NCBI RefSeq assembly: GCF_900188125.1
Contig: NZ_FZOW01000002.1
Span: 492,605 to 556,604, forward strand
Length of the DNA stretch: 64,000 nt
Direction of reading: 5' to 3'
Source of the DNA: Rhodococcoides kyotonense
GTDB taxonomy: Bacteria > Actinomycetota > Actinomycetes > Mycobacteriales > Mycobacteriaceae
Shown here: piece after piece, positions 12,531 through 21,086 of the stretch
Position numbering within the stretch: position 1 is the first letter of the stretch
Layout: every line of letters begins with the position of its first letter
Notes under the pieces: model-generated
What the model was told of the DNA's origin: nothing
Databases searched by the model: none
Seen by the model: only the letters and a program-made list of their open reading frames with translations
Translations under genes and position numbers: made by a program

Positions 12531-13114
12531 CGGGGATGGACCTGATTCTGTGCGGCCTCGAGCCCGACGCGCAAGATCAACTCGGCCGCGTCGGCGGCCT
12601 CCTCGCAGATCACACCGAGATCTTTGCGTTCGGCCGCGGAGAACGGCTTCAGAACGTACGACGCGGGGTCCATTCGGCCGGGAGGCCGTCCGACGCCGAC
12701 GCGTACGCGCTGGTAGTCCTTCGTGGACAAGTGCTGCGAAATGGATCGCAGACCGTTGTGGCCGCCCTCGCCACCGCCGATCTTGAGCCGGATCGTGCCG
12801 AAGTCGATGTCCAGCTCGTCGTGAATCACGATGATGTTGCCGGGTTCGACGGAGAAGAACCGTGCCAGAGCCGCGACGGGTTGCCCGGACAGATTCATGA
12901 ACGTCCGCGGCTTCGCGACGACGACGGACCGGTCGTTCGAACGTGCTTGCACGACATCGGAATTCGACTTCTTGTGTGACGAGAACGTGGCGCCGATGCG
13001 GGCCGCCAGCACATCGGCGACCATGAAACCCACGTTGTGGCGTGTGGTGTCGTACTGAGGCCCCGGGTTGCCGAGGCCGACGATCAGCGCGTTGTCCGAA
13101 TTCACGGTGTCCAT
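12524..13114 (-). CDS. pth: Peptidyl-tRNA hydrolase
   Basis: Pth (196 aa) releases peptides from prematurely dissociated peptidyl-tRNA. Signature residues are GLGNPG (13-18), the catalytic His H26 in TRHNVGF, TFMNLSG, HDELD and GGHNGLRS. The start is ATG at 13114. It lies downstream of rplY on the same strand (73-bp gap), as in mycobacteria (Rv1014c-Rv1015c). The last codons run into the palindrome shared with the convergent ligase gene. Confidence 0.96.
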   Translation of the reverse strand: MDTVNSDNALIVGLGNPGPQYDTTRHNVGFMVADVLAARIGATFSSHKKSNSDVVQARSNDRSVVVAKPRTFMNLSGQPVAALARFFSVEPGNIIVIHDELDIDFGTIRLKIGGGEGGHNGLRSISQHLSTKDYQRVRVGVGRPPGRMDPASYVLKPFSAAERKDLGVICEEAADAAELILRVGLEAAQNQVHPRS

Positions 13115-13187
13115 GCTCCCATCGACTCGAGAAACGACGACGCGCCGCTCCCGGTGTGGGAACGGCGCGTCGGAAGAGAAGGAGAAA

Positions 13188-13838
13188 TCAGCTCTCGGAG
13201 TCGTCCGAAGCAGCCTCTTCCTGAGTCTCGGCCTCGCCGACCTCGGAGATGTCCTCGGTGCCTTCGCCCTCTGCCTCGAGGTCTTCCTCGGACGGAGCCT
13301 CGACGACGTTGACGAGCAGGAGTTCGGCGTCGGACACCAGGGTGACGCCGGACGGCAGGGTCAGGCCACCGGCGGTGATCTGGGTGCCGGCCTCGGCGCC
13401 TTCGACGGAGACGGTGATCGACTCGGGGATGGACAGCGCGTCGGCGTCGATCTCGACGACGGTCGAGTCGGTGGTGACGAGCGTTCCGGCAGCAGCGTCA
13501 CCTTCGACGACGACGTTGACCTCGACGGACACGCGCTCGCCCTTCTTCAGGACGAGGAGATCGGCGTGCTCGATGCTGCGCTTGATCGGGTGCACGACGA
13601 CGGACTTGGTCAGCGCGATCTGCTCCGAGCCGTCGATGTCGAGGGTCAGAACGGCGTTGGTGCCGTGGTTACGCAGAACAGCAGCGAATGCGCGGGTGTC
13701 CAGCGCGAGGTGCTGCGGGTCGGTGCCGTGTCCGTACAGAACTGCGGGGACCTGGCCGTCACGACGGGTGCGACGTGCAGCGCCCTTGCCGAATTCGGTG
13801 CGGACGATCGCCTTGAGGTTGTTTGCTTCGCTCGACAT
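13188..13838 (-). CDS. rplY: 50S ribosomal protein L25/general stress protein Ctc
   Basis: A 216-aa member of the long Ctc form: the N-terminal L25 5S-rRNA-binding domain (about 1-95, starting [19 protein letters not shown]) plus a C-terminal beta domain (to about 190) and an acidic Glu/Ser-rich tail. The start ATG at 13838 has AGGAG 9 bases upstream; an ATG seven codons earlier lacks this. The long form is associated with stress in Gram-positive bacteria. It precedes pth. Confidence 0.94.
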   Translation of the reverse strand: MSSEANNLKAIVRTEFGKGAARRTRRDGQVPAVLYGHGTDPQHLALDTRAFAAVLRNHGTNAVLTLDIDGSEQIALTKSVVVHPIKRSIEHADLLVLKKGERVSVEVNVVVEGDAAAGTLVTTDSTVVEIDADALSIPESITVSVEGAEAGTQITAGGLTLPSGVTLVSDAELLLVNVVEAPSEEDLEAEGEGTEDISEVGEAETQEEAASDDSES

Positions 13839-13987
13839 GAAGAATGGCTCCTGGATCACTGGGTGGACTTGGCTTCGTCGGGGCAGACACGAACGAGCAA
13901 GGCCAGGGGCCGAGCCGCGTCGATCACGGTAGTTCCTGTGGGGATCTACCCTCGCCGAGACAACCCGGAGTACTTTACACGACTCTC

Positions 13988-14033
13988 CTCGTGAGCAGAA
14001 ATGTGTACTGGGCTATACATTGCCACTCACGAG
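13988..14033. repeat. hairpin repeat (TATGTATA family, copy 3, degenerate)
   Basis: The ends CTCGTGAG (13988-13995) and CTCACGAG (14026-14033) pair perfectly; the middle, with GGGCTATACAT, pairs only partly. It carries the same end sequences as the copy at 12485-12530. It contains the TAG stop of the TetR gene (14013-14015). Confidence 0.65.
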
Positions 14034-14576
14034 GCGCGACGCGACATCACGAGCCACCTCGATGGCGTCGTCGCGCTGTCCGGCAGTGGACATGACGACG
14101 GCACCCTCGTGGAGCAGGGACAAACGGAGGCCCAGGTCGTCGGGCGACGCCATACCGGCCTCCGTCGCGAGACGCACGAACAGCGCGCGGGTCCAGTCCT
14201 TCTCGGACCTGATCACCTCGAGTGAGGGGTGGTCGGTGCCGCCGTACTCCGCGAACGCGTTGACGAATCCACAGCCGCGGTGGTTGTCCCGCATCCACGC
14301 CTCGAGCGCGTCGTAGACCCCGAGGACGCGTGTGGGACCGGGCTCGTACGCGTCCAGGAAGTCGAGGACGAACGCACACCACGTCTCGTATCGGCGTTCC
14401 AGGTACCGCATGACCAGACCGTCCTTCGAGCCGAAGCGGTCGTAGAGCGTCTTCTTCGTCGTGCCGGCCTCGTCGGCGATGAGGTCGACGCCGACGGCTC
14501 GGATGCCGCGTTCGTAGAACAGTGCGCTCGCGACGGTCAGAATGCGTTCGCCCGCAGGCGTGAGCGCCTTCGTCAT
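14013..14576 (-). CDS. TetR/AcrR family repressor, probable regulator of the divergent EamA exporter
   Basis: A 187-aa regulator with an N-terminal TetR HTH (about 8-55: GIRAVGVDLIADEAGTTKKTLYDRFGSKDGL). The C-terminal part resembles TetR_C groups that sense small hydrophobic compounds. The ATG at 14576 is preceded by AGGAG at ideal spacing. It is divergent from a drug/metabolite transporter gene starting at 14635; the 58-bp gap holds a palindrome that likely serves as a shared operator. Confidence 0.85.
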   Translation of the reverse strand: MTKALTPAGERILTVASALFYERGIRAVGVDLIADEAGTTKKTLYDRFGSKDGLVMRYLERRYETWCAFVLDFLDAYEPGPTRVLGVYDALEAWMRDNHRGCGFVNAFAEYGGTDHPSLEVIRSEKDWTRALFVRLATEAGMASPDDLGLRLSLLHEGAVVMSTAGQRDDAIEVARDVASRLVSGNV

Positions 14577-14605
14577 GTGTCTCCTCTCACAGGTCCACTG
14601 CAAGT

Positions 14606-14619
14606 ATACAGACCTGTAT
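14606..14619. promoter_or_regulatory. putative TetR operator in the divergent promoter
   Basis: ATACAGACCTGTAT is a near-perfect palindrome (ATACAG / CTGTAT with a 2-base centre). It overlaps a good -10 (TATACT) for the TetR gene on the minus strand and TATGGT toward the transporter. Two further CACAGGT half-sites flank it. Binding is inferred. Confidence 0.55.
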
Positions 14620-14634
14620 GGTTACCTCACAGGT

Positions 14635-15540
14635 ATGACGCGAACCGACGCCATCGCCGCCACTGCACTGGTAGTCCTCTGGAGTTCCGGATTCATCGGG
14701 GCCGAACTGGGCACCGCCCACGCGTCGGCGCACACGTTGCTCGGCTGGCGGTACGTATGCGCCGTCGTCGTACTCGGGTTGTGGTGTTGGTTCCGCGGCC
14801 TGCGCCCGACGTGGACAGCCGTGCGCAGACACACCGTCCTCGGTTTCTTCAGCCAGTTCCTCTATCTCGCGTGCATCTTCGCGGGCGTGGGTGCCGGAGT
14901 GCCGGCCGGGACGTCCGCGCTGGTCGCCGCGATGCAACCGCTCGTCGTCGCAGCGCTGTCGACGCGTGTGCTCGGGCAATCGTTCGAGCGCAGGCGCGCG
15001 ATCGGGTTGGCCGTCGGTTTCGGCGGCGTGATCATCGTCGTCGCCGGTGATCTGGGCGGCGGCACTGCGTCGTGGCCCGCATATCTACTGCCGTTGGCAG
15101 GGATGCTGTCGCTGTCGTTCGGCACGGTTCTCGAACGGAGAATGCAGACGAGCGAGCCGATTCCGCTCGCGATGTGCATCCAAGGTGCAGTTGCCGCGAC
15201 GTTGTTCATGGCGTGGAACGTCGTCACCGGCGAGGTGACGCCGCCGTCGACCACGGGGTTCTGGACGGCCGTCGTATGGCTCGTTGTGCTGTCGACGTTC
15301 GGTGCGTACGGCACGTACATGTTCGTGGTCCGGCGCAGCGGCGCCACCAGGGCCAGTGCGTTGCTCTATCTGACACCCGGAACCACGATGGTGTGGGCCT
15401 ACATCATGTTCGACGACCGAATCACGTGGCCGGCGGTGTTGGGCACGGTAGTGGCCGGCCTCGCCGTATGTGAATGGAAATACATAGCCGGTCTGTTCGC
15501 TCACAAGTCGCGGAGTGCCTTCACCATCTCGTCGAGCTGA
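14635..15540 (+). CDS. EamA family (DMT superfamily) transporter
   Basis: An integral membrane protein (301 aa) with about ten hydrophobic segments and the duplicated EamA fold (VVLWSSGFIGAELG at the start, GVIIVVAGDL in the first half). Members export amino acids or other metabolites. Start ATG at 14635. The divergent TetR gene suggests an inducible exporter. Its last 40 bases overlap the 3' end of the convergent egtE gene. Confidence 0.85.
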   Translation: MTRTDAIAATALVVLWSSGFIGAELGTAHASAHTLLGWRYVCAVVVLGLWCWFRGLRPTWTAVRRHTVLGFFSQFLYLACIFAGVGAGVPAGTSALVAAMQPLVVAALSTRVLGQSFERRRAIGLAVGFGGVIIVVAGDLGGGTASWPAYLLPLAGMLSLSFGTVLERRMQTSEPIPLAMCIQGAVAATLFMAWNVVTGEVTPPSTTGFWTAVVWLVVLSTFGAYGTYMFVVRRSGATRASALLYLTPGTTMVWAYIMFDDRITWPAVLGTVVAGLAVCEWKYIAGLFAHKSRSAFTISSS

Positions 15541-16670
15541 TCGAACGTGACGAAGTAGTGCGGCGACGCCCGGACGACGGCGTCGAGCCCGCGCTGTGTC
15601 ATGTCGACGAGCGTCGAGCGCCGGTGGCTGACGGTCACCGTCACGTTCTTCTCCGCCAACGCGTCGCGGACGTCGGTCGGTGCCTTGCCGTCGACGGTGA
15701 ACGAGACGATGCCGCTCTTGCGTTCACCGAGGTCGTGCACGGTCACGCCGTCGACGCTCCGCAACGCCGCGCGCAGGTAGTCGGCACGCTCGCAGATCGC
15801 CTCGGCCGCGTTGTCGATCCCGATGTCGAGCAGATAGTCGACGGCTGTGCCCAGCGCCAGCCGGGCTGCGACGTCGCACTCCCAGAACTCGAATCGTGTG
15901 ACGTCGGGCGCGAGGCGGTACTCGTTCTCGCTCGTCCATTGGGCGCTGTGCAGATCGAGCGCGGGCGGTTCGAGCGAACTGGCCAGTTCGGGCCGCAGAT
16001 ACAGAAAGCCGGTGCCGCGGGGACCTCGTAGCCACTTTCGGCCTGTCGCGCTGAGGGCGTCGACTCCGAGTTCTTCGACGTCGACGCGGATCTGCCCGAT
16101 CGACTGGCACGCGTCGAGCAGCACGAGCGCGCCGTGGCGGTGAGCCAGTTCGGCTACCTCACGCGCCGGATTGACGAGTCCGCCGTTGGTCGGGGCATGC
16201 ACGAGCGAGACGATTCGGACCGAGTCGTCGAGCATCTTCTCGAATGCGTCGAGATCGATCTGCCCACTCGGATCACTCGGCACGAACTCGACGACGGCGC
16301 CGACCGCCGCGGCCCGCTGCAACGCCGCGATCGCATTGCTCGCGTATTCGACCTCGCACAGTAGAACTCGGTCGCCCTTGTTCAGAGGAATCGAGTAGAA
16401 GAAATCGCTCCACGCGCGAGTTGCGCTGTCACTCAACGCGATGTCCGACGCCTGTGCCCCGATCAACGCCGCGATCGACGTCTTGACACGGGACAGATCG
16501 GACATTCGCTCGTTTGCTGCGCGGTAGCCACCGACGACCGCTTCCCGACGCAGATGCGCGACGGCCGTCTCAACGACGGGGTCCGGCGGCAACGAGGACC
16601 CGGCGCTGTCGAGGAACACGGCGGTCGCGGCGGCAGGGGTATCTCGACGAATTCTGTCCAGGTCGAACAT
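15501..16670 (-). CDS. egtE: Ergothioneine biosynthesis PLP-dependent C-S lyase EgtE
   Basis: A class V aminotransferase-fold enzyme (389 aa) resembling cysteine desulfurases. The PLP aspartate D186 lies in LLDACQS and the Schiff-base lysine K212 in GRKWLRGP. EgtE cleaves the hercynylcysteine sulfoxide C-S bond, the last step to ergothioneine. The call rests on adjacency to egtABCD, from which it is divergent. ATG 16670 fits the family N-terminus (FLDSAGSS at 19-26). Confidence 0.88.
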   Translation of the reverse strand: MFDLDRIRRDTPAAATAVFLDSAGSSLPPDPVVETAVAHLRREAVVGGYRAANERMSDLSRVKTSIAALIGAQASDIALSDSATRAWSDFFYSIPLNKGDRVLLCEVEYASNAIAALQRAAAVGAVVEFVPSDPSGQIDLDAFEKMLDDSVRIVSLVHAPTNGGLVNPAREVAELAHRHGALVLLDACQSIGQIRVDVEELGVDALSATGRKWLRGPRGTGFLYLRPELASSLEPPALDLHSAQWTSENEYRLAPDVTRFEFWECDVAARLALGTAVDYLLDIGIDNAAEAICERADYLRAALRSVDGVTVHDLGERKSGIVSFTVDGKAPTDVRDALAEKNVTVTVSHRRSTLVDMTQRGLDAVVRASPHYFVTFDQLDEMVKALRDL

Positions 16671-16829
16671 GTCGGAGCCTTCCGGAGACGGACATTGTCG
16701 GTGCACTGTGGTGGACTCGTGGCTAGTGTCGAAGACAGGCTTTCACACGGGAAGCGGTTCGGGAGCGATCAACCCGGCGTTTCCGCGGAATCCGCCCGGG
16801 GTAGTGGGGACGAGAGCTAGGAGGCTCCC

Positions 16830-18062
16830 ATGTCGTCCAACGAGAAGTCCCTCGAATTGTCCTCGCGCCCAGCGGCCGAGGCATATGTCGCAAGTGTCTG
16901 TTTCAAGCTGGGGCCACCGCAGCTCATCGGCGCCGAACTCGAATTTCTGACGCATACCGCCGACGGCGACAGGCCGTCGCTCGCGCATCTCGCGATCGCT
17001 CTGGGGGAGTACGCGCCGCGCAGCATTTCACCCGATTCACCCGCCTCGCCGTTGCCAGGGGGAAGCGCCGTCACAGTCGAACCCGGCGGCCAGATAGAAC
17101 TTTCCAGCTCTCCGTACGCTTCGGTGCGCGAACTACAGGACGCACTCGATGCCGACGCACGATTCGTCGACGTACTGCTCGGAGCCCACAGCGTCACACT
17201 GTCGTCGGTGCCTGCGGATGCCGACCGTGCCGCACACCGCCTGCTGGTTCTGCCGCGGTATTGCGCGATGGAGAACCGATTCACGACCATCGGCCCGTAC
17301 GGCAAGTTGATGATGTGCAACACCGCAGCCGCACAGATCAGCGTCGACGCCGGTGCCGATCGTGCCGACGTCACCAGCCGCTGGCGGATGCTGGAGACGA
17401 TCGGTCCCGCTTTCGTCGCCGCCTTCGCGTGTTCCCCGAAGCTTCACGGCGCGCCGGACGACGGGTGGGCGTCGCAGCGCATGCGCACGTGGCTCGAGTT
17501 GGACGGCTCGCGCACCGACGTTCCCAGCACCGGTGATCCCATCTCCGACTACGCGAGATGGGCGCTCGACGTGCCGTTGCTGTGTATTCGCGGGGACACG
17601 GAGAATTGGGAAGCACCCGAGGGTATGTCGTTCGCGGAGTGGATCGCGGACGAGAGCCGAATCGGACGCCGCCCGACCGTCGCCGATCTCGAGTACCACC
17701 TCACGACGCTCTTTCCGCATGTCCGAGCATGTGGTCATCTCGAAGTCCGTTATCTCGACGCCCAGCCGGACAACCAGTGGGTCGTTCCCGCTGCCGCGTT
17801 CGACGCCCTGTTGTCCAATCCCGACGTCGTGGAGTCGGCGTATCGAAGCGCGCTCGATACGTCGGGGCGCTGGATCGATGCGGCCCGATACGGCCTGGCC
17901 GACGCCGAGTTTCGACGCGTCGCCGAGGATCTTCTGCGCCTCGCCGCGGAGAATTCGACCGATCACGCCGAGTCGTTGTTCCTCGCCGCCGAGCGATGTC
18001 GCCGCGGCGATATACCCACGTCATCGACCACCAGACCTTCGACCGACAGGGAGCCGGTGTGA
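16830..18062 (+). CDS. egtA: Ergothioneine biosynthesis glutamate-cysteine ligase EgtA
   Basis: EgtA (410 aa) makes gamma-glutamylcysteine, the sulfur donor for the pathway. It matches the actinobacterial GCS2-type ligase: QLIGAELEFLTH near 30-40, VTVEPGGQIELSS, and a central region MENRFTTIGPYGKLMMCNTAAAQ in two blocks. ATG 16830 has AGGAGG seven bases upstream. It ends in a 4-base GTGA overlap with egtB, so the four genes form one translationally coupled operon. Confidence 0.93.
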   Translation: MSSNEKSLELSSRPAAEAYVASVCFKLGPPQLIGAELEFLTHTADGDRPSLAHLAIALGEYAPRSISPDSPASPLPGGSAVTVEPGGQIELSSSPYASVRELQDALDADARFVDVLLGAHSVTLSSVPADADRAAHRLLVLPRYCAMENRFTTIGPYGKLMMCNTAAAQISVDAGADRADVTSRWRMLETIGPAFVAAFACSPKLHGAPDDGWASQRMRTWLELDGSRTDVPSTGDPISDYARWALDVPLLCIRGDTENWEAPEGMSFAEWIADESRIGRRPTVADLEYHLTTLFPHVRACGHLEVRYLDAQPDNQWVVPAAAFDALLSNPDVVESAYRSALDTSGRWIDAARYGLADAEFRRVAEDLLRLAAENSTDHAESLFLAAERCRRGDIPTSSTTRPSTDREPV

Positions 18063-19366
18063 GCGAAACAGAGCAATTGAGAGCCACCGTCGAGAAGGTC
18101 TTGTCGCGCAGTCGCGCGCGCAGCGAAGCGCTCACACAGTGCGTCGACGAGAACGATCTGATCGCACAACATTCGCCGCTGATGAGCCCGCTGGTATGGG
18201 ATCTCGCGCATATCGGCAACCAGGAAGAGCTGTGGCTCGTTCGCGACGTCGGCGGCCGTGAGCCGGTCCGCCAGGACATAGACGAGCTGTACGACGCGTT
18301 CAAACACTCCCGGTCGAGCAGACCGGCCCTGCCGTTGTTGTCTCCCGACGAGGCCCGCGCGTACGTGTCGACGGTCCGCGACAAGGTGTGGGACGTACTC
18401 GACACGAGTCCGCTGGGTGGGCGCAGGCTCGAACGCGACGGATTCGCCTTCGGCATGATCGCCCAGCACGAACAGCAGCACGACGAGACCATGCTGGCGA
18501 CGCACCAGTTGCGCGTCGGGCCCGCGGTGTTGACCGCGCCGTCGCCGCCGCCTGCACGAGTCCCCGCGTCGGGAGAGGTCGTCATCGCCGGAGGCGAGTT
18601 CTCGATGGGCACGTCCCTCGATCCGTGGGCGTTGGACAACGAGCGGCCCGCACACTCGACGTACGTGCCCACGTTCGCGATCGACGTCGCGCCGGTCACC
18701 AATGCCCAGTACACCGCGTTCATCGACGACGGCGGATACGAGCGCCCCGAGCTGTGGAGCGAACGCGGGTGGGCGCATCGGAGCGCCGAGGGGCTGAGTG
18801 CACCGCAGTTCTGGGAGCGCGACGCCGACGGCGGCTGGTGGCGTCGGGCATTCGGTGTGACGGCACCGGTGCGCCCGAATCAGCCTGTCGTGCATGTCTG
18901 TTTCTTCGAAGCAGAGGCATACGCGACGTGGGCGGGCAAACGGCTGCCCACCGAAGCGGAATGGGAAAAAGCGGCCCGATTCGACCCGTCGACCGCCTCG
19001 GTGTCCAAGTATCCGTGGGGCGATGCCGAGCCGACGGAGACCCATGCGAACCTCGGCCAACGCCACCTCGAACCGGCGGACGTCGGCGCCTACCCCGACG
19101 GCGCGTCGGCGCAGGGTGTTCAGCAGCTGATCGGCGACGTGTGGGAGTGGACGTCGTCGAACTTCGAGCCCTACCAGGGCTTCGAGGCGTTCCCGTACGC
19201 CGAGTACTCGGAGGTGTTCTGGAGTGGGGACTATCGTGTGCTGCGCGGTGGTTCGTTCGGCACCGACGAGGTCGCCTGTCGCAGCACGTTCCGCAACTGG
19301 GACCATCCGATACGCAGGCAGATATTCGCCGGAATCCGTTGTGCGCGAGACGTAGTCGATGTGTAG
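18059..19366 (+). CDS. egtB: Hercynine oxygenase EgtB
   Basis: EgtB (435 aa) is the non-heme iron sulfoxide synthase that joins hercynine and gamma-glutamylcysteine using O2. The N-terminal DinB-like domain carries the iron ligands H51 and the H137-x3-H141-x-E143 motif (HEQQHDE). The C-terminal formylglycine-generating-enzyme fold starts at about 175 (GGEFSMGT) and ends in YRVLRGGSFGTDE. The GTG at 18059 overlaps the egtA stop by 4 bases. All metal ligands are present. Confidence 0.95.
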   Translation: MSETEQLRATVEKVLSRSRARSEALTQCVDENDLIAQHSPLMSPLVWDLAHIGNQEELWLVRDVGGREPVRQDIDELYDAFKHSRSSRPALPLLSPDEARAYVSTVRDKVWDVLDTSPLGGRRLERDGFAFGMIAQHEQQHDETMLATHQLRVGPAVLTAPSPPPARVPASGEVVIAGGEFSMGTSLDPWALDNERPAHSTYVPTFAIDVAPVTNAQYTAFIDDGGYERPELWSERGWAHRSAEGLSAPQFWERDADGGWWRRAFGVTAPVRPNQPVVHVCFFEAEAYATWAGKRLPTEAEWEKAARFDPSTASVSKYPWGDAEPTETHANLGQRHLEPADVGAYPDGASAQGVQQLIGDVWEWTSSNFEPYQGFEAFPYAEYSEVFWSGDYRVLRGGSFGTDEVACRSTFRNWDHPIRRQIFAGIRCARDVVDV

Positions 19367-20093
19367 GCACCTCGGCTATCTGGGGCCTGCCCGCGGCGTC
19401 GCCGACGTCCTGACGGCAGGCGCCAACTCGTTGCGCGTCCAGTCGTGGGCGCCGAAGGACATGCGCGGCGGTGGCACCATCAACGCCGACGGTTTCGGTG
19501 CGGCGTGGTGGGGCCCGAGGGGCGTGGGTTCCTACCGCAACGCGATGCCCATCTGGTCGGATCCGGCAATCGACAACACCCTGGCCGACGTCGAATCGAC
19601 CGCAGTGGTTGCCGCGGTGCGCTCCGCCACCGTCGGAATGCCCATCGAGCGGACCGCGTGCGCGCCGTTCACGGACGAGCAGTGGGCCTTCAGTCACAAC
19701 GGGGTGGTGTTCGGCTTCCCGGACGTGTTGGTCGAACTCGCGTCGGACATCCCGACGCGCGACCTGCTCACACTCCCCGCACCCACCGATTCCGCGGTCC
19801 TGTGGGTCGTTCTGAAACGTCTTTTCCAGGACCACGAACCCGAAAAAGCGTTGCGACAGCTTGCGTCCCGAGTGCTGGCAGCGTCGCCGAACCCGCGATT
19901 GAACCTCCTGCTCGGCGACGGCCGGAACCTCTACGCCACCACCGTGTATCACTCGCTCGCCGTGCTCGACACCGGTGATTCGGTGACCATTGCATCCGAG
20001 CCCCTCGACGACGACCCCCGCTGGAATCCGATCGGCGATCACAAGTTCGTCTGCGCCAATCCCGGCAGCGTCGACATCACCGACCTCGACTGA
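19359..20093 (+). CDS. egtC: Gamma-glutamyl-hercynylcysteine sulfoxide amidohydrolase EgtC
   Basis: A class II glutamine-amidotransferase-like N-terminal nucleophile hydrolase (244 aa). The mature N-terminal nucleophile is Cys2 (MCRHLGYLGP), and the family FSHNG motif follows in the middle. It removes the glutamate from the egtB product. Its ATG lies inside the egtB end (8-base overlap) and egtD follows after 9 bases with a GAAGGAG ribosome site. Confidence 0.94.
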   Translation: MCRHLGYLGPARGVADVLTAGANSLRVQSWAPKDMRGGGTINADGFGAAWWGPRGVGSYRNAMPIWSDPAIDNTLADVESTAVVAAVRSATVGMPIERTACAPFTDEQWAFSHNGVVFGFPDVLVELASDIPTRDLLTLPAPTDSAVLWVVLKRLFQDHEPEKALRQLASRVLAASPNPRLNLLLGDGRNLYATTVYHSLAVLDTGDSVTIASEPLDDDPRWNPIGDHKFVCANPGSVDITDLD

Positions 20094-20102
20094 AGGAGAA
20101 CC

Positions 20103-21074
20103 ATGTCCGACACCGCACTCGACGTGCACATCTCACCGGAGCGGTTGCTCGAGGATCTCCGCACCGATGTGAGACAGGGGCTGACGGCGTCGCCGAAGTG
20201 GTTGTCGCCCAAATGGTTCTACGACGCGGCGGGGAGCGATCTGTTCGAGCGGATCACCGAGCTGCCCGAGTACTACCCGACGCGCACCGAGCGGGCACTC
20301 ATCGAAACGTATGCCTACGACATCGCCGAACGCACCGATGCGGCCATTCTCGTCGAGCTCGGGTCCGGGTCGTCGGAGAAGACACGTCTGTTGCTCGCCG
20401 CGGGCACCAAGCATGGGTCGCTGCGCAAGTACGTGCCGCAGGACGTCTCACCGTCGGCGTTGACCGGGGCGATCGCGCAGATCTCACAGGAGTTTCCCTC
20501 GCTCGAGGTGCAGGGAATCGTCAGCGATTTCACCGACACGCTGCAGAATTTGCCTGCCGACGGACGGCGCACCATCGCGTTCCTCGGCGGCACGCTCGGC
20601 AACCTCGTGCCGGAGGAGCGGCAGGTCTTCCTTGCGGACATCGCAGGCGCCCTGGTGGCCGACGAATTCCTCGTGCTCGGCGTCGGGCTCGTCATCGATC
20701 CGGATGTGCTGGTTCCGGCGTACGACGACTCGGCCGGTGTCACAGCGCAATTCAACGCGAATGTGTTGTCGGTGCTCAACACGCGCCTCGGAGCCGACTT
20801 CGATCCGCAGAAGTTCCAGCACGTGGCGCTGTGGAACGCCGAGGACGAATGGATCGAGATGCGCCTCCGCGCCGACGGGACGCAGCACGTACGCATCGAG
20901 GACCTCGACCTCGACGTGGTGTTCGAGGACGGCGAAGAACTGCGCACGGAGATCTCGGCGAAGTTCCGGCGCGACGGGATCGAACGTGAACTCGCCGACG
21001 CAGGGTTCGGTGTCGACGAATTCTGGACCGATTCGCAGGAGCGGTTCGCGCTCATCCTGGCCCGGCGGCGCTGA
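20103..21074 (+). CDS. egtD: L-histidine N(alpha)-methyltransferase EgtD
   Basis: EgtD (323 aa) trimethylates histidine to hercynine with SAM, the first committed step. The SAM loop VELGSGSSEKTRLLL and the segment SPKWFYDAAGSDLFERITELPEYYPTR (two conserved blocks) mark the Methyltransf_33 family. With egtA, egtB, egtC and egtE this completes the aerobic ergothioneine pathway, so the organism probably makes this antioxidant thiol. The gene ends 12 bases from a convergent ABC permease gene. Confidence 0.96.
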   Translation: MSDTALDVHISPERLLEDLRTDVRQGLTASPKWLSPKWFYDAAGSDLFERITELPEYYPTRTERALIETYAYDIAERTDAAILVELGSGSSEKTRLLLAAGTKHGSLRKYVPQDVSPSALTGAIAQISQEFPSLEVQGIVSDFTDTLQNLPADGRRTIAFLGGTLGNLVPEERQVFLADIAGALVADEFLVLGVGLVIDPDVLVPAYDDSAGVTAQFNANVLSVLNTRLGADFDPQKFQHVALWNAEDEWIEMRLRADGTQHVRIEDLDLDVVFEDGEELRTEISAKFRRDGIERELADAGFGVDEFWTDSQERFALILARRR

Positions 21075-21086
21075 CCCACTCCCGCC

